From a virus, in the IMG/VR virus record IMGVR_UViG_3300018019_000005, positions 62,001-126,000 of that record: 64,000 bases of DNA. One strand, given 5' to 3'. Below are positions 38,507 through 47,504 of the stretch, piece after piece (the first letter of the stretch is position 1; the number at the start of each line of letters is the position of its first letter). The notes beneath the pieces were generated by a model that did no database searches, was not told the origin of the DNA, and saw only the letters and a program-made list of their open reading frames with translations. A program made the translations under genes and the position numbers.

Positions 38507-39277
38507 TTAACTCTTTTCTTTTAGCTCCGTGGCTAAAGCGGTCAGTCCGGCGTTCTTGAGCATCAGGTCAAGAGCATCGGCTATCTCCCGTGCATATTTG
38601 GCGGCGGGGGCAATGTGTTTGACCTCGTACTCCATCTCTGTCAGTGCTTTGACCGCCAACGCTACATTACCAAGGCTCCAGCGGTCAGCAATCTTGACCC
38701 CCGAGACAGCCTCGAACTTGTCTACTTCCCCCCTGAGACGCTTGTAATCGCCGCCCACGCACTTCTTCCCATACTCCACCCCCTCTGCGTACTGTTTCTT
38801 GGCTTCTTCATCCGGGCAGTAGGCTTGGTTACGGAGGAGTGAGGCTACAAACAGCCGGTCAAGGGGAACGGGGGTTAGAGGCAATGCCGGGGCGTCAACA
38901 CGCAGAACCCCACCATGCATGGAGAGTTGCCCCCATGTCGATGGAAGCTCCCCGGTCTTGACTATGGTGGGGTCGGACAATACCAACCACCAGCGGTCAC
39001 AGTACTTGGCAATAGACTCAGCCTTGTCAGGGTTCTTGAGTTCATTGAGAAAATCGTTGCGGCTGGTCTTAACCTCGAAGCCATGCACTTCCAACCCCCG
39101 GCTGGGGTAGCAGTTCATCGCTACGGCGGCGGCGGTGAGGGGCAACTGAGCGAACCCGGTGCCATTCCTTAACTGCGGGAAGAAGGCCCACTCCGGGGCT
39201 GGATGCCGCTTAAGAAGGGCGGCGACAATGTCTTGCTCAGACCAACGAACAGCGGGAATTGGGGGTATTTTAGGCAT
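38507..39277 (-). CDS. PD-(D/E)XK-like nuclease (MmcB-like), 256 aa
   Basis: Residues about 60-105 contain RGLEVHGFEVKTSRNDFLNE and KAESIAKYCDRWWLV; the E-x-K of FEVKTS with a preceding acidic residue fits the PD-(D/E)XK nuclease core, as in MmcB-like and phage proteins. A role in DNA repair or recombination is plausible. The helical C-terminal half is unrecognised. Confidence 0.6.
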   Translation of the reverse strand: MPKIPPIPAVRWSEQDIVAALLKRHPAPEWAFFPQLRNGTGFAQLPLTAAAVAMNCYPSRGLEVHGFEVKTSRNDFLNELKNPDKAESIAKYCDRWWLVLSDPTIVKTGELPSTWGQLSMHGGVLRVDAPALPLTPVPLDRLFVASLLRNQAYCPDEEAKKQYAEGVEYGKKCVGGDYKRLRGEVDKFEAVSGVKIADRWSLGNVALAVKALTEMEYEVKHIAPAAKYAREIADALDLMLKNAGLTALATELKEKS

Positions 39278-39728
39278 AGGCAGTGCGTATCAGAATGTCA
39301 GCATCGGTAGCATTTACTTTTCCAAGCAGAGCATCGGAGGCAACTCTCGCCAGCTTGGGACGAAGCCCCTGCCGGACGGCGTTTGCCGCCAGTTTGACTA
39401 CTATGCTTTTAGTGACCGTGGGACCATTATCCCCGGTAAACCTTTTCCAATTATAGGTTTTCTTATTGATAAGAGCGTCCTTGCCTTCGGCAAGAATCTT
39501 ATCTCCCAGTTGAAGGGGGGTTCCAAAGATAAAGGCAACCGTGCTCATCTCCACGAGACTGGGAACGACCACAATGAAAGCCCGGTCACTGCTCTCCAGA
39601 AGTTTGATTTCCGTCTTGGTGCCTCCCCACCGAACCCGCACTGGGTCTTCCTTGATGTCGGCTAATGTAGAGGCTATCTCGGCAATCGTGGGTCCATGAA
39701 ATTGGGGGTCAACTTCCAGTGTTACCAT
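39270..39728 (-). CDS. Hypothetical protein, 152 aa
   Basis: AAGAGGATAA before ATG. Unrecognised alpha/beta protein; its stop overlaps the next start. Confidence 0.68.
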   Translation of the reverse strand: MVTLEVDPQFHGPTIAEIASTLADIKEDPVRVRWGGTKTEIKLLESSDRAFIVVVPSLVEMSTVAFIFGTPLQLGDKILAEGKDALINKKTYNWKRFTGDNGPTVTKSIVVKLAANAVRQGLRPKLARVASDALLGKVNATDADILIRTAYA

Positions 39729-39912
39729 TTATCCTCTTCCACTTTTCGTAGACCAAGATTAGCCACGAGATAAGAAACCCAATGAACACGACGATGGGAG
39801 CAACCCAAAACCACCTCAGTGGGAGGTGGTAGATAAGAAACATCCCCACCCCTCCCCCTATCCATAGCGGGGTGAGAAGCACAAGAAAGAATCGGCACCA
39901 GCCCGGCTTCAT
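39709..39912 (-). CDS. Small membrane protein, 67 aa
   Basis: Two hydrophobic helices (FFLVLLTPLWIGGGVGMFLI and FWVAPIVVFIGFLISWLILV) with a basic tail. Small inner-membrane protein; role unknown. Confidence 0.65.
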   Translation of the reverse strand: MKPGWCRFFLVLLTPLWIGGGVGMFLIYHLPLRWFWVAPIVVFIGFLISWLILVYEKWKRINGNTGS

Positions 39913-40751
39913 ACTCGTTCATCCTCCTCATCCGAAGGTGGGAGCCGCTCGTCATCGGTAATCAGGTGTATGGGACGGGCGTCTCCGGTCTTCTTAAATG
40001 CCCACTCTTTTTCAGGCGGCGGTTCCTCGGGAACAAAATCCTCCGGGGCTAGTGCCTCTTCAAGCTGGGGGTTGTGTTCGCCCAACAGCTTGCCGGGGGT
40101 GTCCGTCGTGATTTCGCCGCTGCCGTTGAATAGTGGCATGTGGGAAGTCCAACTGGCATTCACTTGGTCTTTCCCCATGTTGTACTTGTCGGCCTGCGTG
40201 CGCTTATGCTCTTTGATTTCCCCCCGGAGAGACTTCACGGTGTTGATGAGGCTCTCCATGGTGACATCAAGGTCGTTAGTCAAACGGGAAAACTCAGCGT
40301 CGGCAAGCTGTTTGACCTGTGCGGCATTCAGGCGGATGTATGCTTCTTCTTCCATGAGCTTGCTGGCGGCAAGAGAGTACCATGCCCCAAACTCCCCATG
40401 CAGCCGCTTGAGCTTGCCCTGTGCTTCTCGAATCTTGCTCTCGAACTTGCTCACCTTATGGGATACCCGGTCGCAGTCGTCGGCGACCGTCTCCATCGCC
40501 ATGGTAAGCTGGATGCTGTATTGGGACTCACCGCCCGGAGGGACCGACAATTCCAATTTGAGCTTAGGCAGCTTGTCAACCTCGGCAGCGAGGTCGGAAT
40601 ACATGTCCTCGTAGGAAATGGCGTCCCCGTTGGACTGGTAGGCAATTTTGGTGACCACCCCTTCGATATGCTCCAAGATGTAAGCTCCGACCAATAGCCG
40701 TTCCGCTTGGAAGGAGTCTATAGCCGCTTTGACATTGATAAGTCCCGTCAT
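39909..40751 (-). CDS. Coiled-coil hypothetical protein, 280 aa
   Basis: AGAGGGAACTTC before ATG. Residues about 90-195 are long charged helices; the C-terminal 60 residues are acidic and Pro-rich. Unrecognised. Confidence 0.72.
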   Translation of the reverse strand: MTGLINVKAAIDSFQAERLLVGAYILEHIEGVVTKIAYQSNGDAISYEDMYSDLAAEVDKLPKLKLELSVPPGGESQYSIQLTMAMETVADDCDRVSHKVSKFESKIREAQGKLKRLHGEFGAWYSLAASKLMEEEAYIRLNAAQVKQLADAEFSRLTNDLDVTMESLINTVKSLRGEIKEHKRTQADKYNMGKDQVNASWTSHMPLFNGSGEITTDTPGKLLGEHNPQLEEALAPEDFVPEEPPPEKEWAFKKTGDARPIHLITDDERLPPSDEEDERV

Positions 40752-41110
40752 GAAGTTCCCTCTGATTGACCCTCTGTTCCTGCCGGGGGTCCGTTTGTGA
40801 TTGGTTCACTCCCATCTTCTTTCCTGAGATAGGCTTGAACCTTCGTTGTCCGCTTGATAACCTTCCGTACTTCATCCTGCATGGTTTTGCCGTCAATCTT
40901 GCCCTGCGCACACTTACTTCCGAGCAAAGATTTCCAAGCGGCCATAAACATGGTCAGGCTGTCATCGACCACATCAGCGACCTCTTCCAAGGGAGTGTCG
41001 CCCTCTTGGTAAGCCCCCTTGATATTGAAGAACCGGCTCATGCCGTTGCCAAACTCCTTGTCGGCAAGCTCCAAGGAGATAGTCACCGACCTAACCACCA
41101 TATTGCTCAT
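40748..41110 (-). CDS. Hypothetical protein, 120 aa
   Basis: AGGGGAATGCA before ATG. Unrecognised. An HNH gene lies directly upstream and overlaps the start by 20 nt. Confidence 0.7.
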   Translation of the reverse strand: MSNMVVRSVTISLELADKEFGNGMSRFFNIKGAYQEGDTPLEEVADVVDDSLTMFMAAWKSLLGSKCAQGKIDGKTMQDEVRKVIKRTTKVQAYLRKEDGSEPITNGPPAGTEGQSEGTS

Positions 41111-41630
41111 TGCATTCCCCTTTATTATTACTGGATTTCTTTGAATTTTTCAAGATTTTTAGCAACTTTCCAATTTTCTTCATTTCATAATATGAATATA
41201 CATTCCCCCTTACCCGGTTACATTCCCAACAACAAACAACACAGTTATCTTTAGAATATCCAAGGCTATTGTTTTTTCTATCTAGGTTTGTTGCATGGGT
41301 ACAACGCTTAAATGATTTTCTTGACTCCCATGAGACCAATGAGCCACAATATTCACAGGTTTCTATATGTGTGAATTCCAACAATTCTTCGTAGGATAAG
41401 AAAACGGGGTGATTTTGTCTTTTCAGATAGGTTAAGATGTGCTCAAATGGTTGAAGTTTGCAACTCCAAATTTTTCTATTTCCGCACGTGTGACAGTACC
41501 CAGGAGAGTCGTTTTTAGAAAGATAGCAACCTCGTCTCCAAATTTCCCGACCGCAACCTCTACACAAGAAGGCGTACTCAGTGTTATGCCCCCGTTTTTT
41601 CTTATTTATTGCCATGGATGGATTAATCAT
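41091..41630 (-). CDS. HNH endonuclease, 179 aa
   Basis: Zinc pairs CRGCGRE and CHTCGN, then CEYCGSLV...ATNLDRKNNSLGYSKDN and CVVCCWECNRVRGN, the same L-D-R HNH variant as at 18462. Overlaps the end of the helicase gene by 8 nt and the start of the next gene. AT-rich. Confidence 0.82.
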   Translation of the reverse strand: MINPSMAINKKKRGHNTEYAFLCRGCGREIWRRGCYLSKNDSPGYCHTCGNRKIWSCKLQPFEHILTYLKRQNHPVFLSYEELLEFTHIETCEYCGSLVSWESRKSFKRCTHATNLDRKNNSLGYSKDNCVVCCWECNRVRGNVYSYYEMKKIGKLLKILKNSKKSSNNKGECNEQYGG

Positions 41631-43539
41631 CCATTACTCTTTCGTCTTCTTTGCTAGAAATTCCCAGAAACTCCCCCTTTAAGAACTTCCCCAGACTAAG
41701 TTTTTTGCAATGCGCCTTGAGTAGAGAACGAAACTCATTATCGGAGGCGGCGGACTCTATACTACCAGCATCTAAATCAAGGCACTCCTCATTATCTAAC
41801 AAGCCTGTTGTATAAGACCCCCCCAGAATCTTTGCAAAGACCCCCCTCTTGTTCTTAAGCGTATCTATGGCATATTCATCCACTGTTCCCCTTGCCGGAA
41901 GAATGTGTAGAGTACACACTGTGTGTGGAGACGCCATCCTTACCATCCTACCAACTAGTTGGAGCATGTCTCCAAACGACCAGGGGACATCAAGACATAC
42001 CATATTGGGAGCTTGCTGAAGGTTAATACCCTCGAATCCAGCGGAGTTTATAACGATTAGGTCGTAGCCGGAATCAGGAGATTGAAACAACCGCTTACTT
42101 TCATTTCTTTGCTTCTCATTTTCCCGTCCTGTAATTCTGAGAAACTTGCGGCTAGTAAAGTGCCCATTTTTCGTCAGCCAGTCAAGCCGGTCTATAAAGG
42201 TTCGGTATTTAGTGAAAACAATAACTTTTTCCCCCAACAAATCACCATCCAGAAGGTCAAGCAACGACTCTTCTTTGGGGCTTAATGTTTTTATATGAAA
42301 GTCCTTCTCATTTGACGGGTCAAGCAATGCCCAATGATTTGCAACCAATTGCTGAACTGAAAGCTGAGTCATTTGGTTATCAGGGTCCCTCTCCTGCTCA
42401 TAGACTTCCCCCGCTACTTTAACCAAGGATGGAGGAAGTTGGAATTTACCTGAAGGTATATCCTCCAGCAAAAGCTTTTTCTGTCTTTCGTCCAGTTCCA
42501 CCGGATGGTAGATGGTGACTAGACGTGGAAGCGGCTCCTTGACTTGCCTCTGACTCCTACCTAAGTAAAAGGGACGAATACCCTGCTTAAATTTCTCTAC
42601 ATTCTTATACCCAGCAAGAACCCGGATATGACGGCCTCTTCCAATATACTGCTTTCGGAATAGACAAAATTCCTCATCAAAGTCCCATAAGCTCCCAAAT
42701 GGCTTGATTCCGATTGCTGAAGCCACATTATAAAACTCATCGAGAGAGTTCTTCATAACAGTTCCGGTAAGCCCCCACACCCACCGCCCCTGCTTGGCTA
42801 AAGCCATAACTAAGGCACGGGTCTGGGTGCCCCGACTTTTGAATCTATGGCATTCGTCAAATATCAGAATAGTCTTGTCTTTGTACTCTTTGAGAATCTC
42901 TGAAAATGTCTTTATCTCTTGCGAAATCCTCTCTTTTCCATTATTTACGGGATTTCCATCTTCATCAAACCGTCCCTCTACTCTCTTCCTTACCCCTATC
43001 ATAGAAGAGTATTTGCATATAAGTACATCCTTCTTATTTCCCATCAAGAAATCACGAAGTTGCTGATACCTGGATTCGGAGGATTTCTTCCCTCGATAAA
43101 TATCCCGCATCACAAAAGGACGTAGGTTGCTGAATCGAGATAATTCATCGAACCACTGGTGGGTAGTACTCCTAGTCGTAATTACTACGGTCTTTATGTC
43201 TGGTAATCTATCCTTTAGCCAACAACAGGCAGCGATGGCATCAATGGTCTTTCCAAGTCCGACATTATCTCCATTTATAAAGCGGTTCATCCGTGATAGA
43301 TGATGAATTTGAACCTTCTGATATTCCCTGATATTAAGGGGCTCCTCCTCTTGCCCGGTATCAAAGTTGAGTACTTTGGTCCTTAGAAGAGACGGCCATT
43401 TGAATGGTATGGGAGTGATTTCTGGGTGGTTGGGGTCAATGTCCCACTTTCGGATAAGATACAGTCTTTCAAGCACTTGCGGGTCTATTCCCAATTCGTT
43501 AGTGTATTGGGTTATAAGAGGACAAATGGATTCGCTCAT
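41623..43539 (-). CDS. SNF2-type DNA helicase/translocase, 638 aa
   Basis: Superfamily 2 motifs in order: DNVGLGKT (94-98 core), FDECH (228-231), LTGT, then SAGFEGINLQ and QLVGRMVRM in the second lobe. The DECH box and GFEGINLQ pattern fit SNF2/RapA-like ATPases, found in phages as DNA translocases or replication/recombination helicases. An HNH gene is inserted right after it. A CAGTATTAA element ends 6 nt before the ATG, with no SD. Confidence 0.9.
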   Translation of the reverse strand: MSESICPLITQYTNELGIDPQVLERLYLIRKWDIDPNHPEITPIPFKWPSLLRTKVLNFDTGQEEEPLNIREYQKVQIHHLSRMNRFINGDNVGLGKTIDAIAACCWLKDRLPDIKTVVITTRSTTHQWFDELSRFSNLRPFVMRDIYRGKKSSESRYQQLRDFLMGNKKDVLICKYSSMIGVRKRVEGRFDEDGNPVNNGKERISQEIKTFSEILKEYKDKTILIFDECHRFKSRGTQTRALVMALAKQGRWVWGLTGTVMKNSLDEFYNVASAIGIKPFGSLWDFDEEFCLFRKQYIGRGRHIRVLAGYKNVEKFKQGIRPFYLGRSQRQVKEPLPRLVTIYHPVELDERQKKLLLEDIPSGKFQLPPSLVKVAGEVYEQERDPDNQMTQLSVQQLVANHWALLDPSNEKDFHIKTLSPKEESLLDLLDGDLLGEKVIVFTKYRTFIDRLDWLTKNGHFTSRKFLRITGRENEKQRNESKRLFQSPDSGYDLIVINSAGFEGINLQQAPNMVCLDVPWSFGDMLQLVGRMVRMASPHTVCTLHILPARGTVDEYAIDTLKNKRGVFAKILGGSYTTGLLDNEECLDLDAGSIESAASDNEFRSLLKAHCKKLSLGKFLKGEFLGISSKEDERVMDD

Positions 43540-43545
43540 TAACGG

Positions 43546-43554
43546 TTAATACTG
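43546..43554 (-). promoter_or_regulatory. Promoter-like CAGTATTAA before helicase
   Basis: TATTAA followed by 6 nt and ATG 43539, with no ribosome binding site: the same close geometry as at 537, 25541 and 44677. Confidence 0.35.
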
Positions 43555-43572
43555 TGGTTTGCTTACTTTTAA

Positions 43573-43833
43573 TTACAGTTCATCCCAGTCCAGTACTACC
43601 GGCGAGTCCTCTTCTTCGTCATCTTCCCGGCGACCCCGCTTGTGGTGCGGACGGATGTGTCCGTTTTCTCCAATTTCAAGCTCGGGGATAAGTTCTTCCT
43701 CTTCCTCTTCGTCAGACTCTTGGGATTCCTCCTCCGGGTCGTCAAAGAGAAGGTCGTCCCTCTCCTCCTCGGGAGGGGTTTCGTCTTGGAAAAGAAGCTC
43801 GTCTAGCTCGGGTTGTCTCTTCTTCTTAGCCAT
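43573..43833 (-). CDS. Highly acidic protein, 86 aa
   Basis: Basic first six residues, then Glu/Asp-rich with blocks EEEEEELIPELE and REDDEEEDS. Unrecognised; overlaps the preceding gene by 8 nt. Confidence 0.68.
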   Translation of the reverse strand: MAKKKRQPELDELLFQDETPPEEERDDLLFDDPEEESQESDEEEEEELIPELEIGENGHIRPHHKRGRREDDEEEDSPVVLDWDEL

Positions 43834-44104
43834 TTGGTTTTCCAGCCAAAATCGCTTTAAGTTCAGGAATACTTACGGTTCTCCAATCGCCGTTCCCTTG
43901 CTTTACCTCTAACTTAAAATCAGGAAGTCCGGGAATTCTAGCATCTTCCAAAGTTATCTCCCCCAAGCCGGGCATATGCTCCATGGGAGGTACTTCGATA
44001 ACCACTTCACTGCCGCCAAAGGGGGAGCCATTGACCAGTTTGTTCCGCACTCGGGCCTTAGATATGTCAATGCCGTTTGCCCTGAGATAGAGCTTGTTTA
44101 CCAC
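43826..44104 (-). CDS. Hypothetical protein, 92 aa
   Basis: GTG start behind GGAGGCGGCAA. Beta-rich, unrecognised. Confidence 0.68.
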   Translation of the reverse strand: MVNKLYLRANGIDISKARVRNKLVNGSPFGGSEVVIEVPPMEHMPGLGEITLEDARIPGLPDFKLEVKQGNGDWRTVSIPELKAILAGKPNG

Positions 44105-44149
44105 TTGCCGCCTCCAGTCCGTCTATAAAAGATACTGATAGGGCAAACT

Positions 44150-44677
44150 TTACTGTTGGGGTTGGGAGAGCTTTTCTTGCAGGACGCCAATCCGGCGTTG
44201 ATACCAGCGGATAAGGGACTTATTAGTCTTGCGGGCATTGGTGGTGGGGGCTATTCGCATCTCTTTCCGCAACTCAAAAAGAGACTTTGGCAACCACTCC
44301 TTCTCCCCGGAGGCTACCCGGTATGCTGTGATGCGGGCACGTCCGCTTCGGAGGAGCATCTTGTAGGCGTCCCGGTGAGTAATGACCAGTCCTGCCTCAG
44401 CCTGTTGGTCGATGTCTGATTGCTGGTCCTTAGCCGCTCCCTGCAACATAATCAAGCTGGCTACCAGACCGGTGTAGACCGCAGGATTGACCTCTTTGAG
44501 CTTGAGGAAACAACATTCGCCGATGGGCAGGGTTCCGCCCCACGGGTCCTTAAGCAGAAAGACAAATTGGATGGGTTGAGAACAGAATCGACACTTCATC
44601 CCGGAAGTCGGCCCGGCGTCATAGTACTGGCGGCGGTAGGAAAGCTCGGAAGCGATAACCTGTGGAATAGTCTCCAT
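44150..44677 (-). CDS. Hypothetical protein with zinc knuckle, 175 aa
   Basis: CRFCSQ and GECC near the N-terminus may bind zinc; the C-terminal half is basic and helical. The ATG lies 6 nt after a TATACT element, so the mRNA is probably leaderless. Confidence 0.72.
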   Translation of the reverse strand: METIPQVIASELSYRRQYYDAGPTSGMKCRFCSQPIQFVFLLKDPWGGTLPIGECCFLKLKEVNPAVYTGLVASLIMLQGAAKDQQSDIDQQAEAGLVITHRDAYKMLLRSGRARITAYRVASGEKEWLPKSLFELRKEMRIAPTTNARKTNKSLIRWYQRRIGVLQEKLSQPQQ

Positions 44678-44683
44678 ACCTAC

Positions 44684-44696
44684 AGTATACCACGAA
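44684..44696 (-). promoter_or_regulatory. Extended -10 promoter TTCGTGGTATACT
   Basis: Identical 13-mer core to the site at 51347. TATACT ends 6 nt before ATG 44677. Confidence 0.62.
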
Positions 44697-44746
44697 ACTC
44701 CATCATTTTAGTGAAAAACCAAAAATCTACAGTTATCCTTAATGTT

Positions 44747-45481
44747 CTACGTTTTTGTTATGTGTTTAGTTACTCTCTTGTTATACTTACCATCTATCCA
44801 AGCTCTTCTTATTCCCCCACTTATTTTCTTTCGTGATTCATCGGTTAGCTTTATACCCATATGATACCTTTTTATTTTTTCAAGTCCTTGAGGAGTTAAC
44901 TTCCATTTTTTACCCCTCTTTCTGCTTTCTTTAACCATTTTTCTAAAGTCGGAATTATCCCACAGTTTTTTGCTAATTTCTGAACGAAGGGTACGAAGTT
45001 CCGAGTTAGCCCATGTTTTAATTACGGCTTTAGTGACTTTAGCACGAAGGGTTGGATTTTTAGCCCACACCTCTCTACTGGTTTCACTTTTCTCGGCACG
45101 AAGTTTATTGTCAGACCATCTTTTTTTCTGAGCTTGGGACATTCTTTGGCGACTTTCTTGAGATACAGGCCCCGTAAATCCTTCCCCTTCTCGGCAGATG
45201 TTATAGCCATACTCTGAGTCTTGAGACTTTAGAAACTTAATAAAATCTTGTTCAATTTCATTAAGTTCTTTTCTTGTCTGGATATCCGACCGGAGAGCAT
45301 GAATAGACCAGACTTTAGGGTCAGGGTGTGCTCTCATTGAATTATAGAGGTGGGAACGGGTGGAGATTCCCGTCTGGGCATGATTGAATTTTTGCTGTAG
45401 ATACTTTGTTAAGTTATTTCCCTTGTGCTGCCCAACATAGTATTTTCCTGTTATACTATTGACGATTAGATAAATGAACAT
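44747..45481 (-). CDS. GIY-YIG homing endonuclease, 244 aa
   Basis: Start at the internal Met 45481 behind GGGGGAGGTTGTT. First 100 residues nearly match the paralogues at 5338 and 61507 (FIYLIVN, GKYYVGQHKG, WSIHALRSDIQ, GYNIC). The rest is basic with NUMOD-like repeats. Very AT-rich. Confidence 0.9.
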   Translation of the reverse strand: MFIYLIVNSITGKYYVGQHKGNNLTKYLQQKFNHAQTGISTRSHLYNSMRAHPDPKVWSIHALRSDIQTRKELNEIEQDFIKFLKSQDSEYGYNICREGEGFTGPVSQESRQRMSQAQKKRWSDNKLRAEKSETSREVWAKNPTLRAKVTKAVIKTWANSELRTLRSEISKKLWDNSDFRKMVKESRKRGKKWKLTPQGLEKIKRYHMGIKLTDESRKKISGGIRRAWIDGKYNKRVTKHITKT

Positions 45482-45516
45482 AACAACCTCCCCCATAATA
45501 GTATTAGGAAGTTGTT
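45482..45516 (-). promoter_or_regulatory. 10-bp SD-masking hairpin with promoter-like loop
   Basis: On the minus strand AACAACTTCC pairs with GGAGGTTGTT (10 bp, one G.U), hiding the GGAGG directly before the ATG. The loop reads TAATACTATTATGGG. Confidence 0.6.
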
Positions 45517-45517
45517 T

Positions 45518-45751
45518 TTAACAATTAAACCAGATTATGTGGGTGTAAAGCTCGTCAAAGTTGTGGTCCCACACGCAGGGGTTGATGCGCTCGTCTGACA
45601 TCAAGGGAGGCCGGGCGTAGTATCCTATACCGTCGCTTCCCACCACGGGGGCAATGTTGCGATAAAAATCCTCAATGGTGTATACGTCCCCGTAATCCGG
45701 TATTGGACGCCACTCAGGTTCCCGTTTTGTCGGCGGTGGTCCCTGTATCAT
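45518..45751 (-). CDS. Hypothetical protein, 77 aa
   Basis: ATG overlaps the previous stop by 4 nt. Aromatic-rich, unrecognised. Confidence 0.62.
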   Translation of the reverse strand: MIQGPPPTKREPEWRPIPDYGDVYTIEDFYRNIAPVVGSDGIGYYARPPLMSDERINPCVWDHNFDELYTHIIWFNC

Positions 45752-46287
45752 AACTTTCTCATTTCCGGCAGTAAGTCCTCTTCTTGCATGTACTTGTCCA
45801 CCAAGTAGGCGATGGCATAGAACGCCAGTTGGGGACCATGCTGGAGGGACGGGATGCCAAAGGTCTGCGTGTGCGGCACATGGTACTTCTCAATGGGAAG
45901 GGAGTACACGCCTTCCTTGGAGCCGTACAGCACCGCTCTTGGACCTCCTGCGGGGGCAAGGCTGAGGCCGGGCGGCGGACAGACGGCGATGAGGGATACA
46001 CCTTCAAACTCTTTCTCAAGCTGCAATCGGTAACCGAACAAGCCGCCGACACCAATGCCAATGAGCAGAACCTTAGAATTCTCCACCGGCTTCCACGTCA
46101 GGGTAGTGCGGTCCATACCGGGCGTACCGGGGAGGTTGGGATTCATGACTTCCGGGGTGAATTTCTGGAAGAACGTGTCCGCAGGAAAGCGCTCCCGGAG
46201 TAGCTTACAAAGCTTGTCGGAAAACTCGATGGATTCCTCCCCCTTGTCAGTCAGAATATAGTGGATATAGAATCGGCTCTGTTTCAT
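45748..46287 (-). CDS. Hypothetical protein, 179 aa (esterase-like fold possible)
   Basis: TTGCGGAGCAACAT-type SD before ATG. VLLIGIGVGGLFGYRLQ resembles the strand-turn-helix of alpha/beta hydrolases, but the nucleophile Ser of GxSxG is replaced (GIGVGG), so a catalytic hydrolase is not supported. Confidence 0.65.
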   Translation of the reverse strand: MKQSRFYIHYILTDKGEESIEFSDKLCKLLRERFPADTFFQKFTPEVMNPNLPGTPGMDRTTLTWKPVENSKVLLIGIGVGGLFGYRLQLEKEFEGVSLIAVCPPPGLSLAPAGGPRAVLYGSKEGVYSLPIEKYHVPHTQTFGIPSLQHGPQLAFYAIAYLVDKYMQEEDLLPEMRKL

Positions 46288-46499
46288 ATGTTGCTCCGTT
46301 CCCGAACGGGAACATCTGTCTCATTTGTCTCGTTTACAGGGCATTTGTTCCCGAGCGGTAACTTGAGGTTCTCGGGGTGTACCCACAACCCGAATCCATC
46401 GGGACACCTGAGAAAAAATCTCCCAAATATCACATCGTAATCAGTCAGCGTCCCGGAGAGACCGGTTGTGGTTTCCGCTTTGTCTCCCACCTTGAACAT
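46284..46499 (-). CDS. Hypothetical protein, 71 aa
   Basis: Start at ATG 46499 (MFKVGDK) behind TTGGAG; the frame is open to 46607. Begins like a small SH3/KOW-type barrel (FKVGDKAETTTGLSGTLTDY), useful as a structural hint only. Confidence 0.58.
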   Translation of the reverse strand: MFKVGDKAETTTGLSGTLTDYDVIFGRFFLRCPDGFGLWVHPENLKLPLGNKCPVNETNETDVPVRERSNI

Positions 46500-46594
46500 A
46501 CCCATCTCCAAGTCTGAAAGGCTCGGTAGCGCCAATATCTCCACCAAGTCATCCCTATTGCCGTGCTGGCGGCGACCGCCGCCGCTGTCTGAGG

Positions 46595-47443
46595 TCAAAG
46601 AGCGCACATTATGTTTCCTATGCCGAGACGGCTACATGCCTTCAACTTTTGATACCATCCCGGAAGCCAATCACGTATCTCGTCCAAGGTCAAGTCCTGC
46701 TTGACGGCGTTTGCCTTGTAGGTACACAGGACTACATTGCTCTCCTCATACCCCCGCTCTGGAACTACCTTGTCAAAGGACAATGATGTTCTTAAGCCCG
46801 CCACCTTTGAACGGGGGGCAAGCGCCATCTGTTCGCCTGTGTAAAAGCACTTACCCCTTTGTTCAGTATATATCCTCCAAGCGTCTTCTACCGTCAGTCT
46901 GAAAATGACCCCGAGTTTCCGGGACCTTGCCGCCAAGTCGTTCACCCGCTTGCGGAGATAGGTTAACGGGTCGGATAGCCGCTTGAAGGTCTTATCTCTC
47001 TGGCACTCCTTGCAGAACGATGACTCGGATATCGTCCTTCCGTTTGACCTTGGAGAGCCGAACTCATCAGAGGACTTGGAGTGCTTGCATATAGAACAGA
47101 TGATGTGACCATCCCCCGTGTATTGCCTTCTTGGCTTATGGTTGATGACCCGCTTCCCAAGCAAAAATGAGGAGACTGTGCTCTTTCCTATATCAAGTTC
47201 GCTGGCAATCTCCCAATCATTCAGGCCCCCAGCATGCAACTGGATAATCTGTCTCCGTATATCATCGGTTATGGGGGTTTTGTCACCCTTCTTGCGCCTA
47301 TGGACGACCCTCCTGCCCTCCAGATAATGCTGGACGTTGGTCTTGCTCGTTCCGAGCTTATCGGCAATCTCCTTGTCCTTCAGCCCTTGCTGGTGCAGAC
47401 TCAGGATTTGTGCGATTATACTATCATTAGTCTTAGTCGGCAT
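46595..47443 (-). CDS. HNH endonuclease with two HTH segments, 282 aa
   Basis: Two helix-turn-helix units (LKDKEIADKLGTSKTNVQHYL and LNDWEIASELDIGKSTVSSFL), a zinc unit (CSICKHSKSSDEF...CKECQ), then a core with CFYTGEQMAL, SFDKVVPERGYEESNVVLC and a conserved C-terminus. Shares the last 90 residues' pattern with the gene at 49411. Flanks the RNA ligase gene. Confidence 0.78.
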   Translation of the reverse strand: MPTKTNDSIIAQILSLHQQGLKDKEIADKLGTSKTNVQHYLEGRRVVHRRKKGDKTPITDDIRRQIIQLHAGGLNDWEIASELDIGKSTVSSFLLGKRVINHKPRRQYTGDGHIICSICKHSKSSDEFGSPRSNGRTISESSFCKECQRDKTFKRLSDPLTYLRKRVNDLAARSRKLGVIFRLTVEDAWRIYTEQRGKCFYTGEQMALAPRSKVAGLRTSLSFDKVVPERGYEESNVVLCTYKANAVKQDLTLDEIRDWLPGWYQKLKACSRLGIGNIMCAL

Positions 47444-47447
47444 TTAT

Positions 47448-47492
47448 GAACCCACCTAGTGAATTTGCATTTATCTAAGCACTGGGTAGTTC
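47448..47492 (-). promoter_or_regulatory. SD-masking hairpin before HNH gene 47443
   Basis: On the minus strand GAACTACCCA pairs with TGGGTTC (with a 3-nt bulge), covering the GGTGGG upstream of the ATG. Confidence 0.4.
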
Positions 47493-47504
47493 ATTTTTTG
47501 ATAT

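Noticed and set aside
45748-46287. Active esterase or lipase
   Set aside because: The GxSxG nucleophile elbow reads GIGVGG, so the catalytic Ser is missing.
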